DNA of 64,000 bases from Viscum album. Lineage: Eukaryota; Streptophyta; Magnoliopsida; Santalales; Viscaceae. A program made the position numbers and the translations under genes. Below are positions 46,981 to 58,789 of the stretch, in pieces. The DNA is taken from positions 1,365,166,393 to 1,365,230,392 of the forward strand of contig OY728130.1 of assembly GCA_963277665.1 (NCBI GenBank), in the 5' to 3' direction. The notes beneath the pieces are model-generated. The model did no database searches. It was not told the origin of the DNA and was given only the letters and a program-made list of their open reading frames with translations. Within the stretch, counting starts at the first letter, position 1. Each line of letters opens with the position of its first letter.

Positions 46981-47477
46981 ATCATATAGGGAGGTGGTTA
47001 ATATTTATAGGATGGTATTGAACCATTATGAGGTGTCTTGCATATCCAATTTTATAACAAGAATCAAAACACACGTAGTTTCTTGAAACCCGTGTTGTTT
47101 AACGTCATGTAAAAAGGATATATATGGTGGAACTTGGGCACTAGATATTTGATCTTGGGCCTCAAGGATGTTTGTTACTTATCCTAGTTATGGTAGTAAT
47201 TAGATTCATCATAGTTTAGTTGACTTTTGAATCCACTGGTGGATGTGGAAGCACGATTAGTCCATGGGATTTATTGGGTCCCAATGGTCAGAGTGTCGAA
47301 GACATGGTGGCCACCATTGAGGTGGATGCACATTTGAGCTCAGGAATTTAGGAATGAATCCTATGTATCCTTATTATGGAAGGAATCATAGTTCTCATAG
47401 TTGAGTTTGATCGGGGCTTACACATTGAGGTTTCCTTAATATTGGAGACATATCATATTATATCATTAGTCAGGGCT
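46981..47477. repeat. segment related to the left flank of element D, and start of a ~55-bp repeat
   Basis: 47020-47120 (ACACGTAGTTTCTTGAAACCC, then TGTTTAACGTCATGTAAAAAGGATA) resembles 34560-34650. From about 47385 a unit GGGGCTTACACATTGAGGTTTCC, then TTAATATTGGAGACATATCATATTA, repeats about every 55 bases and continues after the solo LTR. Confidence 0.55.
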
Positions 47478-47482
47478 TACAC
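47478..47482. other. left target site duplication of solo LTR B
   Basis: TACAC, identical to 51852-51856. Confidence 0.9.
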
Positions 47483-49097
47483 TGTAGAGACCCGAAGCTT
47501 GAAGTACATGGACATTACATTACTTTTTCGGAATACTTAATACATAACAAAAACAGACACACAAGGATCATAATAGTTTAGTGTCTTTGGAAACTCAGAA
47601 TATAATTTTCTAATCATGATGAAAGATCTTCAACATCTCCATTAATGATCTTCCCCTTTCTTTTCTTACCTAAAACCTTTCTTTAAATCCTGGGGAAAAG
47701 AAAACATATAAAGGGTGAGCTCAAATTCTTAGTAAGGGTAAGCATAGAGAACATAAAACAATCCTTAGACATTTGAATGTAAAAAAAACATGAGCATAAA
47801 ATCTAAACATCAAAATCTTGAGTAATGACATAAAACATGGCAGTACGTAAGGAATAGATCATTAAGAAATATTAATCATGATAAATTAGCATGGGAATAA
47901 AACATATAATTGTGGCAACCATTAAGCACATGATATGATTTCTATAGTAGCCAAGGCATTACTGCCATGACCATCTTAGTGGACAAAGTCCCTTTCTAAA
48001 TTGAGTTCACTCCTCATTTCAATCCTGTAACACTGAACCGGATTAACTTACCATTCTATCCATGTCTATCTCATGAGATATAAATCTTTACCCAATTCAT
48101 TGGAGGGAGATATAGGTCCCACCCATCTCATAATGAAATCATTCTTTCATGTGCCACAAAATCATAAATCATACATCATAGCATAACCCATGTAATAGAA
48201 TGGGATTCTTAAACATCATGAAATCTTAACATAATTCATATAAAAAATGGATATCATTTCATCATAAGAAAATTGAAACCATGTAAATCATAGATACATT
48301 ATACTTGAAACATACACATATCAAATAATTTCATCTTAGATGGAAAATGGTTTTGATAAAACACTTGAAAATAATTCTTTAGGAAAATATCCTTTCTTCT
48401 TAAAAATCATTTTCTTTTCATTAAATGCCATGAAATTTTAAAATAAAAGGATTTTATTGAAAATATTAATGAAATCTTTTGTAGTAAGATTCATGAAAAT
48501 AAGGCTTTATAAAACCGTAAAAATCCTTTCATGTCGTATAAGTTAAAAAAAATTATTCTCGTACTTTTGCCAGAAAAGTCAAAAGTACCTCGTAAAAGAA
48601 AGATTCCATACATACCATGTAGTGAAAGTAAAAAATGGGTAAAAAGTAATTTAAACATAAATGAAACCATTTTTATAAAATAGGTACATGGATGATAAAT
48701 ATAACCCCGGTAAATATTTACGAATAAACAATCTCGGATAAGAATGAGATTGGAATAATTATCCCTTACCTTATGTTTGACATGCTTCGTATGTATCTGA
48801 ACCTCCTATATAATGATTTAAATAATGTCATTGAATTATTACAGAATCATATTCATTTTTATTATATCATATATGGTTCACTTATGACTTTATATTACCC
48901 GTTCTTTTGTAAATTCCATGTTAAAGAGCGTTTTGGGTAAAATCGTTTCATTTGTCGTCTGTGTTTTGCCTTGTAATTATTCATATGATTAATTAGATCA
49001 TGATTAATTAATTAAATAATATAAAACATGATTTATATGTAATATATATTCATAATATACATATATATAATATATCAATAAATGGAAAGAAATACAC

Positions 49098-49135
49098 CGT
49101 TCATGGAGACGGTAGGTCGTACGTACGCATGAACG
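49098..49135. other. LTR hairpin, extra copy with compensatory changes (solo LTR B)
   Basis: Outer stem CGTTCATG with CATGAACG, eight perfect pairs. Compared with CGTTCGTG/CACGAGCG in LTR A, one G-C pair became A-T and one T-G wobble became T-A. Core GAG, ACGG-TAGG-TCGT, ACGTACG. Absent from LTR A. Confidence 0.7.
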
Positions 49136-49293
49136 TTGTTTTTTTTTCCTTATTGAATTGAATCGAAATAATTATATGACATACATATATATATAAATAA
49201 ATCTAGTAGCATTATTATGTCATATATTTCATTATTACTTATTATATATACTTTATAATCATTCTTGAATTGTTAACATGGAAAATGAATCTC

Positions 49294-49336
49294 ATCGCGT
49301 CGTGGAGACGGTAATCCGTACGTACGCACGAGCGAT
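49294..49336. other. LTR hairpin, site 1 (solo LTR B)
   Basis: ATCGC and TCGTG pair with GCGAT and CACGA: ten pairs with a single bulged G. Core ACGG-TAAT-CCGT and ACGTACG. Confidence 0.65.
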
Positions 49337-49479
49337 GATATCGTTCCTATATTTATTGAATCGAATTGGAGTGAATGATCTAATATCTTATAATCATTAT
49401 GATGTTATAATAATCATATGTATTGATTATTTACACCATTATACCCATCCAATTAAGGTGGTGGTGGAAAAACAGATTA

Positions 49480-49524
49480 CACCACGACGTGGGGACGGTA
49501 TTTCGTACGTACGCACGCGCAGTG
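49480..49524. other. LTR hairpin, site 2 (solo LTR B)
   Basis: Outer stem weaker (CAC with GTG at the base, GTG with CAC next to the core). Core GGG, ACGG-TATT-TCGT, ACGTACG. Confidence 0.5.
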
Positions 49525-49833
49525 ATTTCGTTTTCCGTAGGATGGTTAGAAGGTGAAATGGGGTTACTTAATAGATACTTATGTTATTACAATATAATTA
49601 AACAAATAAAGAAGAATAAGTTGAAGAAGAAATAAAATTGAAAGAATCGGTAATGGATATTACCTCTTCTTTAACACGCCTCTTTGAAACCTCCTCTTAG
49701 GGTACTAAAATTGGTCTTTGAAGAAGACCATGACCTCTAGTATGTTTCTAGGGAAGTTGATAAGTGAAATGGGAAGGTTTTGGCCGAGTTTAAAGGCTCC
49801 AAATTGTGTGAGGAGAAGAGGGAGGAGGTGCCC

Positions 49834-49840
49834 TTTTATA
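49834..49840 (-). promoter_or_regulatory. TATA box (solo LTR B)
   Basis: TATAAAA on the minus strand in CCCTTATAAAAGGGCAC, identical in context to that at 5623. Confidence 0.55.
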
Positions 49841-51636
49841 AGGGAGGAGAGGGGCACCTTTGGAAATATAAGAAATATTAGTTTATATTAAATCCCAACC
49901 CCACTTAAAAACTTCCAAAATGACTCATATCCAAATATTAGATGATATAGGGTTTTAATATCATCAAAAAATAAAATTTAGACATTTTAGGAATCTATTT
50001 TAAACATTATCAACTTGATTTATCCTTATTTATCAATTTAATTTTATTTGTGGTAATAATATTCTAAATTTTAAATTATTATAAATAATTACATATGTGT
50101 TGTGAATTTTCCATAATTTGACACTTTATGACATTTTCGACCATATAAATTTAAATTTATAATTTTTAAATATTTTTGTGATTTTTAAACAATTTTATAA
50201 TATTTTATTTTTATAAAATAACAATAGTTTCAATTTTGACACTATTCATTTATTTGAATTTAAATAAACAATATACAAAAGATATGTTTGAACTAAAAAC
50301 TTTACTAGATTAATAAAATGTCATATGTATCTAGAAAATTAGTGGAGCACATTAAATAGTTCATATAATATTTATTTTAATATTTTTAATATCATTTATT
50401 TGATATTTCAATCAATAAAATAATTTCAACATCACTATTGTGTCATAATTAATGATAATTATTTAATCCCTAAAAATTATAAATAAATTAATATGATGTA
50501 TATAATTTTACTATATTTCTGGAGACTATTCATGTTCTAAGTTTCATTAAGTTTATCACTAAATTAAAATTATTATACTTATAAGATTTAAGAAAGTGAC
50601 ATGTTGTCACTTTCTTTGATTTTAATAATAATTAAATTATTTTTATGGAAAAAAGTCCATTAAATTAATCTAATCCGACCATTAGGTGATATGGGTCAAA
50701 TTTTAGTCATCCAATAGGATTTTGGAAGGTTTTAGGGTAATTTTATAATCTTATATTTACCCTTAATTACCCAATTTACCTTTAACTATGGTAAATAAAA
50801 TTTACCGTAGTTACTATTCATAATGCCCAAAAAATAAAATGTATCTTATTAACATAATTTGGACCCACTTATTCTAAATATTGAATCCATTTTTCCAAAT
50901 TCAATACACAAAAGTTTCATAAATTAAATTAAAATTAATCTCGTTGTCGAAAGAAAATGGGTTTTTGTTTAAAACATTGCAAAAGATTGAATTGATTTAA
51001 CCTACGAATTCAAGGTAAAATCAATGATAATGGCATAAATTATATTAAATGGTAAAAATATATTCTATTTATACTTTAAAACAATTAAATATTATAATTT
51101 AACCATATAAATTATTATGATGAAAAAATTTGTTTTTAATTAAAATATAGCGTGTTTTTACTATTCATTAAAATATGAAAGTTATCAGAAAAATATCAAA
51201 ACATTATCCAATGTAAATTTTTATATCTTGATTCAAAAGAAGAAGTTTATTTTTTAAAATTGAACTTATAAACATGTCAAAAACTAGATTTAATGTGGGT
51301 GCACCATTAAAAGGTGGCAAAACTGCATTTTTTGAAAAATACTTATTTTACCCGAAAATTTTATTTTTTTCACATACCATGTTCTAGAAAATGTGTAAGA
51401 TTAAATAATAATGTTATAACATTAAAAATTTAATTAATACTATTCATAAAGGCTATTTCATAATAATATTATAACCATATATCATTGTTTAGTGAAACCT
51501 GATATTGCGTACAACACACGTTATCGAGGAAAGTCATGATTGCGTGTAATGCAAGTCAAGTCAGGGTTGCGTGTTGTGAAAGAATCCTTCGTTGTTTCAT
51601 ATAACAGAATCCAACCATATTTCATTTATACATTGA

Positions 51637-51654
51637 ATATATATATATATATAT
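51637..51654. repeat. AT microsatellite
   Basis: About nine AT units within LTR B. Confidence 0.85.
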
Positions 51655-51851
51655 ACACACTCAATGTTTCATAGAATGATTATTATAAAACGAACTTGAA
51701 ATTGTGTGCAACACAATCTAAGAATAGTGTTGCGTATACTTCAAGCTAATACAGTGTGGAGTATAGAACAAGATAATCTTGTTGTAGCATAAAACATATG
51801 ACATCAAATAAATTAAAAAGAATACTTATCATAAAATATTGGGTTGTTACA

Positions 51852-51856
51852 TACAC
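51852..51856. other. right target site duplication of solo LTR B
   Basis: TACAC, as on the left. Sequence after it (ACTGAGGTTTCC) resumes the 55-bp repeat interrupted at 47482. Confidence 0.9.
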
Positions 51857-52214
51857 ACTGAGGTTTCCATTAATATTGAGAACATTTCATATTATTCTGT
51901 TGATCGGAGCTGACACACTATGGTTTCCCTATATTAGTAGAGTCTTATGATGCAAATGATATGATCATTTCAACTCACTAAACCCACATATACTATGCTT
52001 AGTATGATAAATAAGGGATATAAAGTAATCATTATTAATACTTAGGGATATGGGACTTATGTATTGGGATATCCCTTTTGAATGTCTAATATGGAGCTCG
52101 AGGATCGGTAAGCATCTTGTGTTACCTATTTATATCAATAATTAAAGTTCTCATAGTTCATCTAATCAGGTATTACACTTTGAGGTTTCCCAAATATGTA
52201 CACTGGACAAGGAT

Positions 52215-52865
52215 ATCATGTCCCAAGATATCTTCTTGACATGGATGAATTTTATGCCAGAAATGTTTGTCTGTCTATATAACATGCCTAATGAAAATCA
52301 CATGATCCGGGATGACATGAATGGAGAGTATTTCATGACCTAAATTACTTGTTAATATGATGTCGCATGATCCAGGTTGACATGTCTGAAGGACACCGCA
52401 TGGTCTTAACTGACTTTTCCAGAGGATATCGCATGGTCTTGGATGAATTTTCTAAAGGACACTACATGATCTATATTGGTATGTCCTGGTTCCATCGCTA
52501 GATTTTTCTAACATGTCCTGGTGTCATTACATGACTTGGGTGATATGTCTAGAGGTCATCACAAGATCTATATGGAAAGACTAAAGGGATTCATGAGACT
52601 TGGGTGGAATGTCCTTGTGTAGTTGTGAGACTTGGATGAAATGTCCTAGGGCTGTGGAATGACTTGGGAGAAATGTTTAGAGGACATCACAATATCTAGA
52701 TGGCGATATTAGATGGATTTTCATGACTCATGTGGCATACCTAGATGGCATCGTATGACTTTCTTGACTTGTCTGGAGGACATCGCATGATCCAAATGGT
52801 ATGTTGAGGAGACATCGCATCCTTGAGTGACATGTCCTAGTGATGTTTCATGATAGAGATGATAC
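52215..52865. repeat. 32-bp minisatellite, about 20 degenerate copies
   Basis: Units of about 32 bases: TGTCC(T/A)GAGGACATCGCATGA, then CTTGGATGA-like text. Nearly continuous from 52215 to 52865, each unit differing at several bases. Isolated echoes follow near 53880-53950 and 54200-54290. No protein frame persists. Confidence 0.8.
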
Positions 52866-54589
52866 ATGCGGAGCACATGAAGTTCAATGAATCTGTCTTC
52901 ATGTAAATATCCCATAGTCTTTATTCCAGTTTTTATTGCATATGTTCCTTATATTTTTTTAGGGTTAGCTTTTTTAGGTCTTGCATCATTCAATAGATAT
53001 GTGGGATATCCTCCACATGTCTTGACAGAAGACCTTCATGTGATCTTAAGTGATAATGCAAAGTTCCCATGCATACTTCGCGATCACTTTGGTTGTTCCC
53101 TAGATTTTACCTAGTAGAAAGCACTTTACAATCATGATATTGGCCACTTTGAGAAGTCCAATTTGATGATTGGGTGTGCCGATGCATAGATCCAAATATG
53201 TGAAATTTCATGCTGAGTAGGGGGTTTTATAGGCCTCTCTGCCCTAATTATATGATGCCTTTTGTAGTGTGTGTCTCATAAATCTAGGCTAGATTCAGTG
53301 GAGATATTTGGTGTTACGTGCTTTTCATAATCTTGTCATAAATGTCACATTATTTTCAATGGCCGCAATACCATACCATCAATGCTCCATCTATTATACT
53401 TTGGATAATAAAAGGGGTCTTTAAAAATCATGTGCACATGAAAAAGGAATTTCACAATGTCAGGATGACATAACTAGGGACTTTTGTGAGATAAATACAC
53501 CTATTGAATGGCCTTCGCGTGATCTAAGGTGATTTTTTTGGAACCTACTACAAGACAAATGTGCCTTTCCATAGGGATTTTGTGACATCAATCCATCTTT
53601 TTGAGGGGGTCCTTTCATGATCAAAGGTGATAGCTCAGGTTGTATAACTCTGCTCGCATAAGATCATCATATCTTCCCCTCACAAGAAGCTCATATCATT
53701 TCCCTTTTTTATTTCACAAAGGATAGAGATCTCATGAATTGGAAATATTTTTGTCAAATACAACCACTCTCCCCATTGGTTATGTGTCGAGTGACCAACA
53801 AAGGGTCCTATGGTGATGTGTGAGAATTAACTTGGAAAACCATTCTATTTACCTTTGGAGCCAGAGGGGGGGTGCAAGACTGCCTTGACATGTCCAAGGC
53901 CCTTCACGTGACAAGGGTGACATGCTAGTGATCTCTTGTGTGATAAATATGACATATATTTAGGGATTCCATGATTTCTTTATAACTACATGAAAATATT
54001 TCATAAAGGTTTACAAATAAAAGAGCCTCCCTACTTTTGCATATTTTTTCCTTATTTTACAAGGAATTTTTTATGGTTTTTCAGGCACCCACCAACTGAA
54101 AAGTTGCATGATCTAGAAGAACTCAACTAGTAGCTATCATATTATCAATGAGTTTATTGGATGCCTTCTCAAGAACAAGTGGTCTTTCTCAAAGGGGATC
54201 CATAAGATCTTCTAGTAGGTTATGCGATGTGCATGAAACATCTACATGACCTTTCTAAGGTCATGTGACCATGTTTCCTAGTACAGGTTACATGATCCAT
54301 CTGTCTTTCCCACCTTTTCCTCATTTTCTTTGCGATGAAAATAATACGAATATCCAGGTATTTATTTCCCTATAGATTTTTTAATTCTTATTAGCGGGTG
54401 TCAACACTCACACACAAAGTGTTTCTTTTGATATTAGTTAAATATTAGTTATATTTTAATTTAATAGTTGAAATAAATATTATTCTTCAAACTAAAAAGA
54501 AATATGTATTCTGGATTTATTAAATGATTACAAATATTAAATATATATTTATTTGTAAGGAAATTTTTTAATTACATTAATATATAAAA
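52866..54589. other. non-coding, nothing recognised
   Basis: Scattered echoes of the 32-bp unit and of ATCACATGATC-type words. No domain in six frames. Confidence 0.4.
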
Positions 54590-54930
54590 TTTATTTATCA
54601 CTTTTTATTCACAATGTAATAAATAATTAATTATCATGTAAATAAAATAAATAAATATTTTATTCACTAGACTGTGAATATAATATTTATTTATTTATTG
54701 AATGTATAATATTTATCACTTTTTATGCACAGGGTAATAAATAATTATTTATTAATAAATAATTTATTTAATTTTTAAAATATTAAAAAATATTTTATTT
54801 CCAGACCATGAATATAATATTTATTTATGATATTTATTCAGAAATTCAATAAATTTCAAGGAGGATGAGCTGACACAATTATTAGTTTGGTGATAAATAT
54901 TTATTTACCAGACTCTAAATGATATTTATC
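54590..54930. repeat. AT-rich local duplication, period about 118 bp
   Basis: TATTTATCACTTTTTATTCACA at 54594 recurs as TATTTATCACTTTTTATGCACA at 54712. AGACTGTGAATATAATATTTATTT near 54670 recurs as AGACCATGAATATAATATTTATTT near 54805. A shorter third copy (CAGACTCTAAATGATATTTATC) is near 54910. Confidence 0.65.
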
Positions 54931-54964
54931 ATTACAAATGTTGGCACATGTCATGGAATAACAT

Positions 54965-55001
54965 ATTATTATTACTATTATTATTATTATTATTATTATT
55001 T
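54965..55001. repeat. ATT microsatellite
   Basis: About twelve ATT units with one ACT interruption. Confidence 0.9.
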
Positions 55002-55700
55002 TACATGGAATGGGGTTGTTTTTAGGTTTAACATGTTATTAAGGTATTTAGTATAATTAATTAATATGAAACTCTAACACTGGAGATAAAAATATAAAAT
55101 TCTGAGAATTCTGAGAGATTGGTTGTCATACACAACATTATCCTCCCTAGATAATTTTCTCTCAATGAATAAAATCTCTAGGATTTTATCTCATGCTTGA
55201 GTTATTTTCTCTTCCTCCATTTCTATCGAGACTAAGAGATCAAGAGATGATCCTTTTCAGACTGAATAGACCATGGTTGCGATCAAACTAGCAATAAAAG
55301 ATGATCGATACCACCATACTAGCACCTGAAATTCCATTGGTGATGTTCCAATATCAAAGGTACACATATGGATTGCCACTGAAGAGTCTCTACTTTGGTT
55401 CCTCATCAATTAAATGAAAATACAACTGAACAGCCTTCAGATGGTCAACACCTGAATCGAAGAAAGAACTCAAGAATGAGGTCTTTCTTTATTCTATTAA
55501 ATTAATTATATATTAATGTAAAAAATATCCCCTCTTGGTTTCAACAAAAATATTTTTCAATATTCTTAAAAAAATCGATGGTCAGGTCATTCACGTCATA
55601 TACATTGTGAATAATCTATTGAATCTAACAAAAGATGAGTTAGCCATAGGACCAACAAGAGATTATGATGCATATAGAGCCATAATTTTTCATAAATTCC
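55002..55700. other. unclassified stretch before element E
   Basis: 55070-55560 is of higher complexity than its surroundings and has LTR-end-like features (AATAAAATCTCT, polypyrimidine runs), but I found no partner copy in the window and no readable protein. It could be a fragment of an unrelated LTR element. Confidence 0.3.
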
Positions 55701-56561
55701 TATAACACCCTAAGATTTAATGATATATTTCTCTTTAAATAATTTTTATGTCATTGATAGATTTCATTGCATGCAACATTAAATTTTAACGAATTGTAAT
55801 ACATGACTGAAATATTATTATTAAATTTGATAGATATCACCTAGTCATTGGATTAGATGGTATGAATAAGAACAAATAAATTATTAAAAAATATATTTTT
55901 ATATCTATATAAAATTAATTTATTGGTTATCAATTGGTTAGACAGAAAATAAAATCATTTGAAGGTAAAAAGACATGTTTTTTAAAAAAAATGATTTTTA
56001 CGTACGCAATATGTTTTTATCTTAATAAATAAAATTAACCACTATTGATGAATTTTTTTAATTAAATTTGAATATAATATGTTCAATAAAATATTTCATC
56101 ATTCATCTAATTTTTTTACTAGGAAAGTAATATGAAAAAATTCAATTTTAATCTTAAAAATTCATTTTTTCTAAAAAGAATTTTTGTTACGTTTTGAGCA
56201 ACTATATTTAAATGAATTTCTTACACAAATATAAAATGAATATTTTAAAATGTATTTCATATTTTTAGTCAAAATTATTAATATAATTTAATAATATAGA
56301 CTATTTTTTCCTATAATTAATAGTTACCCTAGTAAAAATCTTGTTACCATGGTAAGGGCTAAAAGGGTTAAAATAAAGGTTAACCTAAGAGATAAGGTTT
56401 AAAATATCACAAAAAACATGATTTAATTTTATTTGTTGATTTTATTTATACCATATATTTATTATATTTTAATATTTTAAATTATTGAGACACTTTATTT
56501 GATTAAGTCGTATATTATATAATAAATTTCAAGTATTTATAAGTTTTCCACTCACCTCACT

Positions 56562-56568
56562 TATATAA
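56562..56568 (+). promoter_or_regulatory. TATA box of element E LTR
   Basis: CTTATATAAGGG, matching CTTATAAAAGGG in LTRs A and B. A run of 12 C follows at 56579-56590. Confidence 0.5.
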
Positions 56569-56910
56569 GGGAACCTAACCCCCCCCCCCCTATCTATACC
56601 ACTTGATACCTTTTTATTGATAAATATATGCCCAAATAATCTCCCAAAAATCTTAATCATGATCTCAAGGTGATTTTCTTCCCAAAATATAGATCCAATA
56701 ATCCTTAAGGTGCTTTTCAAAGGAGGATATCCGATGAAAAGGTATATGTTTTTACCTATCATTTTCATGATTATTTCTTCTTAAATCTCTTCCAAATGTT
56801 ATATAATAATCTTAACATGATTTAATAAGTATATTCACAATAATAATAAATTTTATTTTATTTTATATCAATTTCCTATCTCATTCTTATCCTTTTGAAA
56901 ATGATAGTGT

Positions 56911-56952
56911 CACTCATGTGTACATGTGGACAATCATCTCCACAAAGCGATG
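56911..56952. other. decayed LTR hairpin, site 2 (element E)
   Basis: TGTACATGTGG, then ATCATCTCCAC, lines up with the minus-strand reading of the hairpin core, with C-to-T and G-to-A changes. The stem is no longer convincing. Confidence 0.45.
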
Positions 56953-57095
56953 TAATTAATTTTTCAATTCCTATTTACATGGATGTTCATAAGTATATAT
57001 TTAATGAATATATATTATATTTATGATATAATAAGGATTCTATAATGTTGAATTATCATTTACATTTTTTCCTTCCATCCATCGAAAAGTGAAAA

Positions 57096-57140
57096 CATCA
57101 CAAGTGTATATGTGTGGACTAATACCTCCATGAAGTGATG
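57096..57140. other. decayed LTR hairpin, site 1 (element E)
   Basis: TGTATATGTGTGGACTAAT, then ACCTCCATG, corresponds to the core. The outer CATCAC can still pair with GTGATG. Spacing to the other site, about 185 bases, is as in LTR A. Confidence 0.45.
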
Positions 57141-58638
57141 TAATTCATTTTTCATCACCTATTTATATGAATGGTTATAAAATTATATATATTTAATAAA
57201 TATTATAATTATTTCATTATTAGGATTTTTTATATGATGAAACCATGACCAATGTGAAATTATTTAAACCCTCTAATCGAAACATGCATAGAAAATAGAC
57301 CATTTTTCACCCACATGTTCCTTTTAAGGAAAAATTAATAATAAAAGGATGATTAGAAATTATAAAACGAATGATAATTAATAATTTATGTATGAATATG
57401 GTTTTTTAATATATTTATTATAAAACTATATTTATTATACATTATTTTTTGAATGCATATTAAGAAAGACATGACTTTTGGTAAGGGTTTATGTTACAAT
57501 CTCATTTCTTTTTGGGATTGTCTATGCCATATTTAAATTATGAGAAATTATATGAATAATATTATTTAAAACCCATAAATTTTATTCTCACATATTTATA
57601 ACTTTATTTTTTATTTAATAGTACCATTTTCCTCGCTTTCATACTTAAAATGATCTAGAAATTATTTTTAAGAAAAGCTAAATTTATTTTCTCTTTGGTC
57701 AAAAACATTATTCTTCCATGTCCATTATCTTAAAAAATTATGGAAGTTTCTATAGATAATTTAAATAAAAAAATTTCATTTTCACTACCTTTTAATTTAT
57801 TTATAAAGTTTTAAAATTTATTTTTTTGAAATGTTTTCTAAACAATTCATTATTTACCTTTTAGAAAAGTGTTAAAATAATGTTCTCTTTTAATGTGATG
57901 CTTGGACCAAAATTATATATCCCTCAAATGTAATGGGTAAAGATTTTTATTTCATGAGATAATAGGGACTATAATGGGGACTGAGCCTAATTTAGTAAGG
58001 AACACTTTCCAATATGATAGTCTTCGTAGTGAACCTTGACTAAGGAAATGATGGAATAGAGAGTGAACCCATTCCAGTATGATAGTCTTGGTAGTGATAA
58101 TTAATTAAAAAAATGATTTTATATGATTATGTGTATGTCAAAAACCAATATCATATGATTATGATATGTTCTCCTGGATCCTGATTGATTATTTTTTTAT
58201 TCCACACTCATTTGAATTATGTATTTTGTTATGAAAAAACCTTATTCAATGATTCATGATTAAATATCTTTGACTAATTAGGTATGAATTTTTTAGTTTA
58301 TGATTATGTTATCATATCCTTATGATTATATTATGCTAACTTATGATAATTTATTGATATATACTATGTTTACCCTTACTAGGCATCAGATCTTACCATT
58401 TCTTATGCTTTCTTTCCCCAGGTTATGAATAAAGTTTTTATGTTAGGTATATATAAGAAATGTATTATGTGAGAAGAACTTTGTGGGATATATTGAATAT
58501 ATTTCATGAAAAAATATGATTATATATCTAGTATATAAAGACACTAAACCTTTAGTATTCTATGGAATGTATTTTTATGATAAGAATTGAATCTAAAATG
58601 ATGTAATATTTATATATGTTATTATTGGGTTTCTTATG

Positions 58639-58650
58639 TTAATATTAGAG
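58639..58650 (+). other. decayed primer binding site of element E
   Basis: TTAATATTAGAG in place of TTGGTATCAGAG: all three differences are transitions, and it lies directly after the LTR. Confidence 0.7.
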
Positions 58651-58789
58651 TAGTATTTATTTATTTTTATAGATTAAGTTATGGAAAATATGAGGATATA
58701 AATAATCATCCTAAAAAAATGTGATGTATAATTCAATGAGAAACTAAATAGAATGGAATTTATAATAAAAAATATTTTTGATATGCACA

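Larger units (their letters stand above)
47690..49663 (-). other. predicted LTR-leader intron (solo LTR B)
   Basis: Donor AGAAGAG|GTAATA at 49663. Acceptor CTTTTCCCCAG|GATTTA at 47690. Length 1,974. Same relative places as in LTR A. Confidence 0.35.
47483..51851 (-). mobile_element. solo LTR of subfamily B
   Basis: 4,369 bases starting TGTAGAGACCCGAAG and ending GGTTGTTACA, with perfect TACAC duplications. No internal region, so two LTRs recombined and deleted the middle. It has the same plan as LTR A (TATA box, donor, hairpins, acceptor) but three hairpins. It is an unusually long LTR. Apparent small ORFs in it are not genes. The 3.7 kb from 48187 on is the parent type of 4135-7069. Confidence 0.93.
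56742..58421 (+). other. predicted LTR-leader intron (element E)
   Basis: Donor GAAAAG|GTATATG at 56742, about 175 bases after the TATA box. Acceptor CTTTCCCCAG|GTTATG ending at 58421, about 215 bases before the LTR end. Length 1,680, close to A (1,776) and B (1,974). Confidence 0.35.
55701..58637 (+). repeat. 5' LTR of element E
   Basis: It starts TATAACACCCTAAG where TGTAACACCC is usual. The end is next to the PBS at about 58637. A TATA box, a donor-like and an acceptor-like site and two decayed hairpins occur in the same order as in LTRs A and B. Phrases such as AAAGACACTAAAC near the end are shared with LTR B read on the minus strand. About 2.9 kb. Confidence 0.75.

Noticed and set aside
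49278..49556. ORFs that translate the hairpin as a recurring peptide (RTYAR-like text at 5113, 49278 and 49423)
   Set aside because: The peptide similarity comes from the conserved nucleotide motif read in different frames. Start, end and frame are not kept.
56579..56590. Run of 12 C after the TATA box of element E as a functional site
   Set aside because: LTRs A and B have no such run at that place. It is probably slippage or a sequencing effect.
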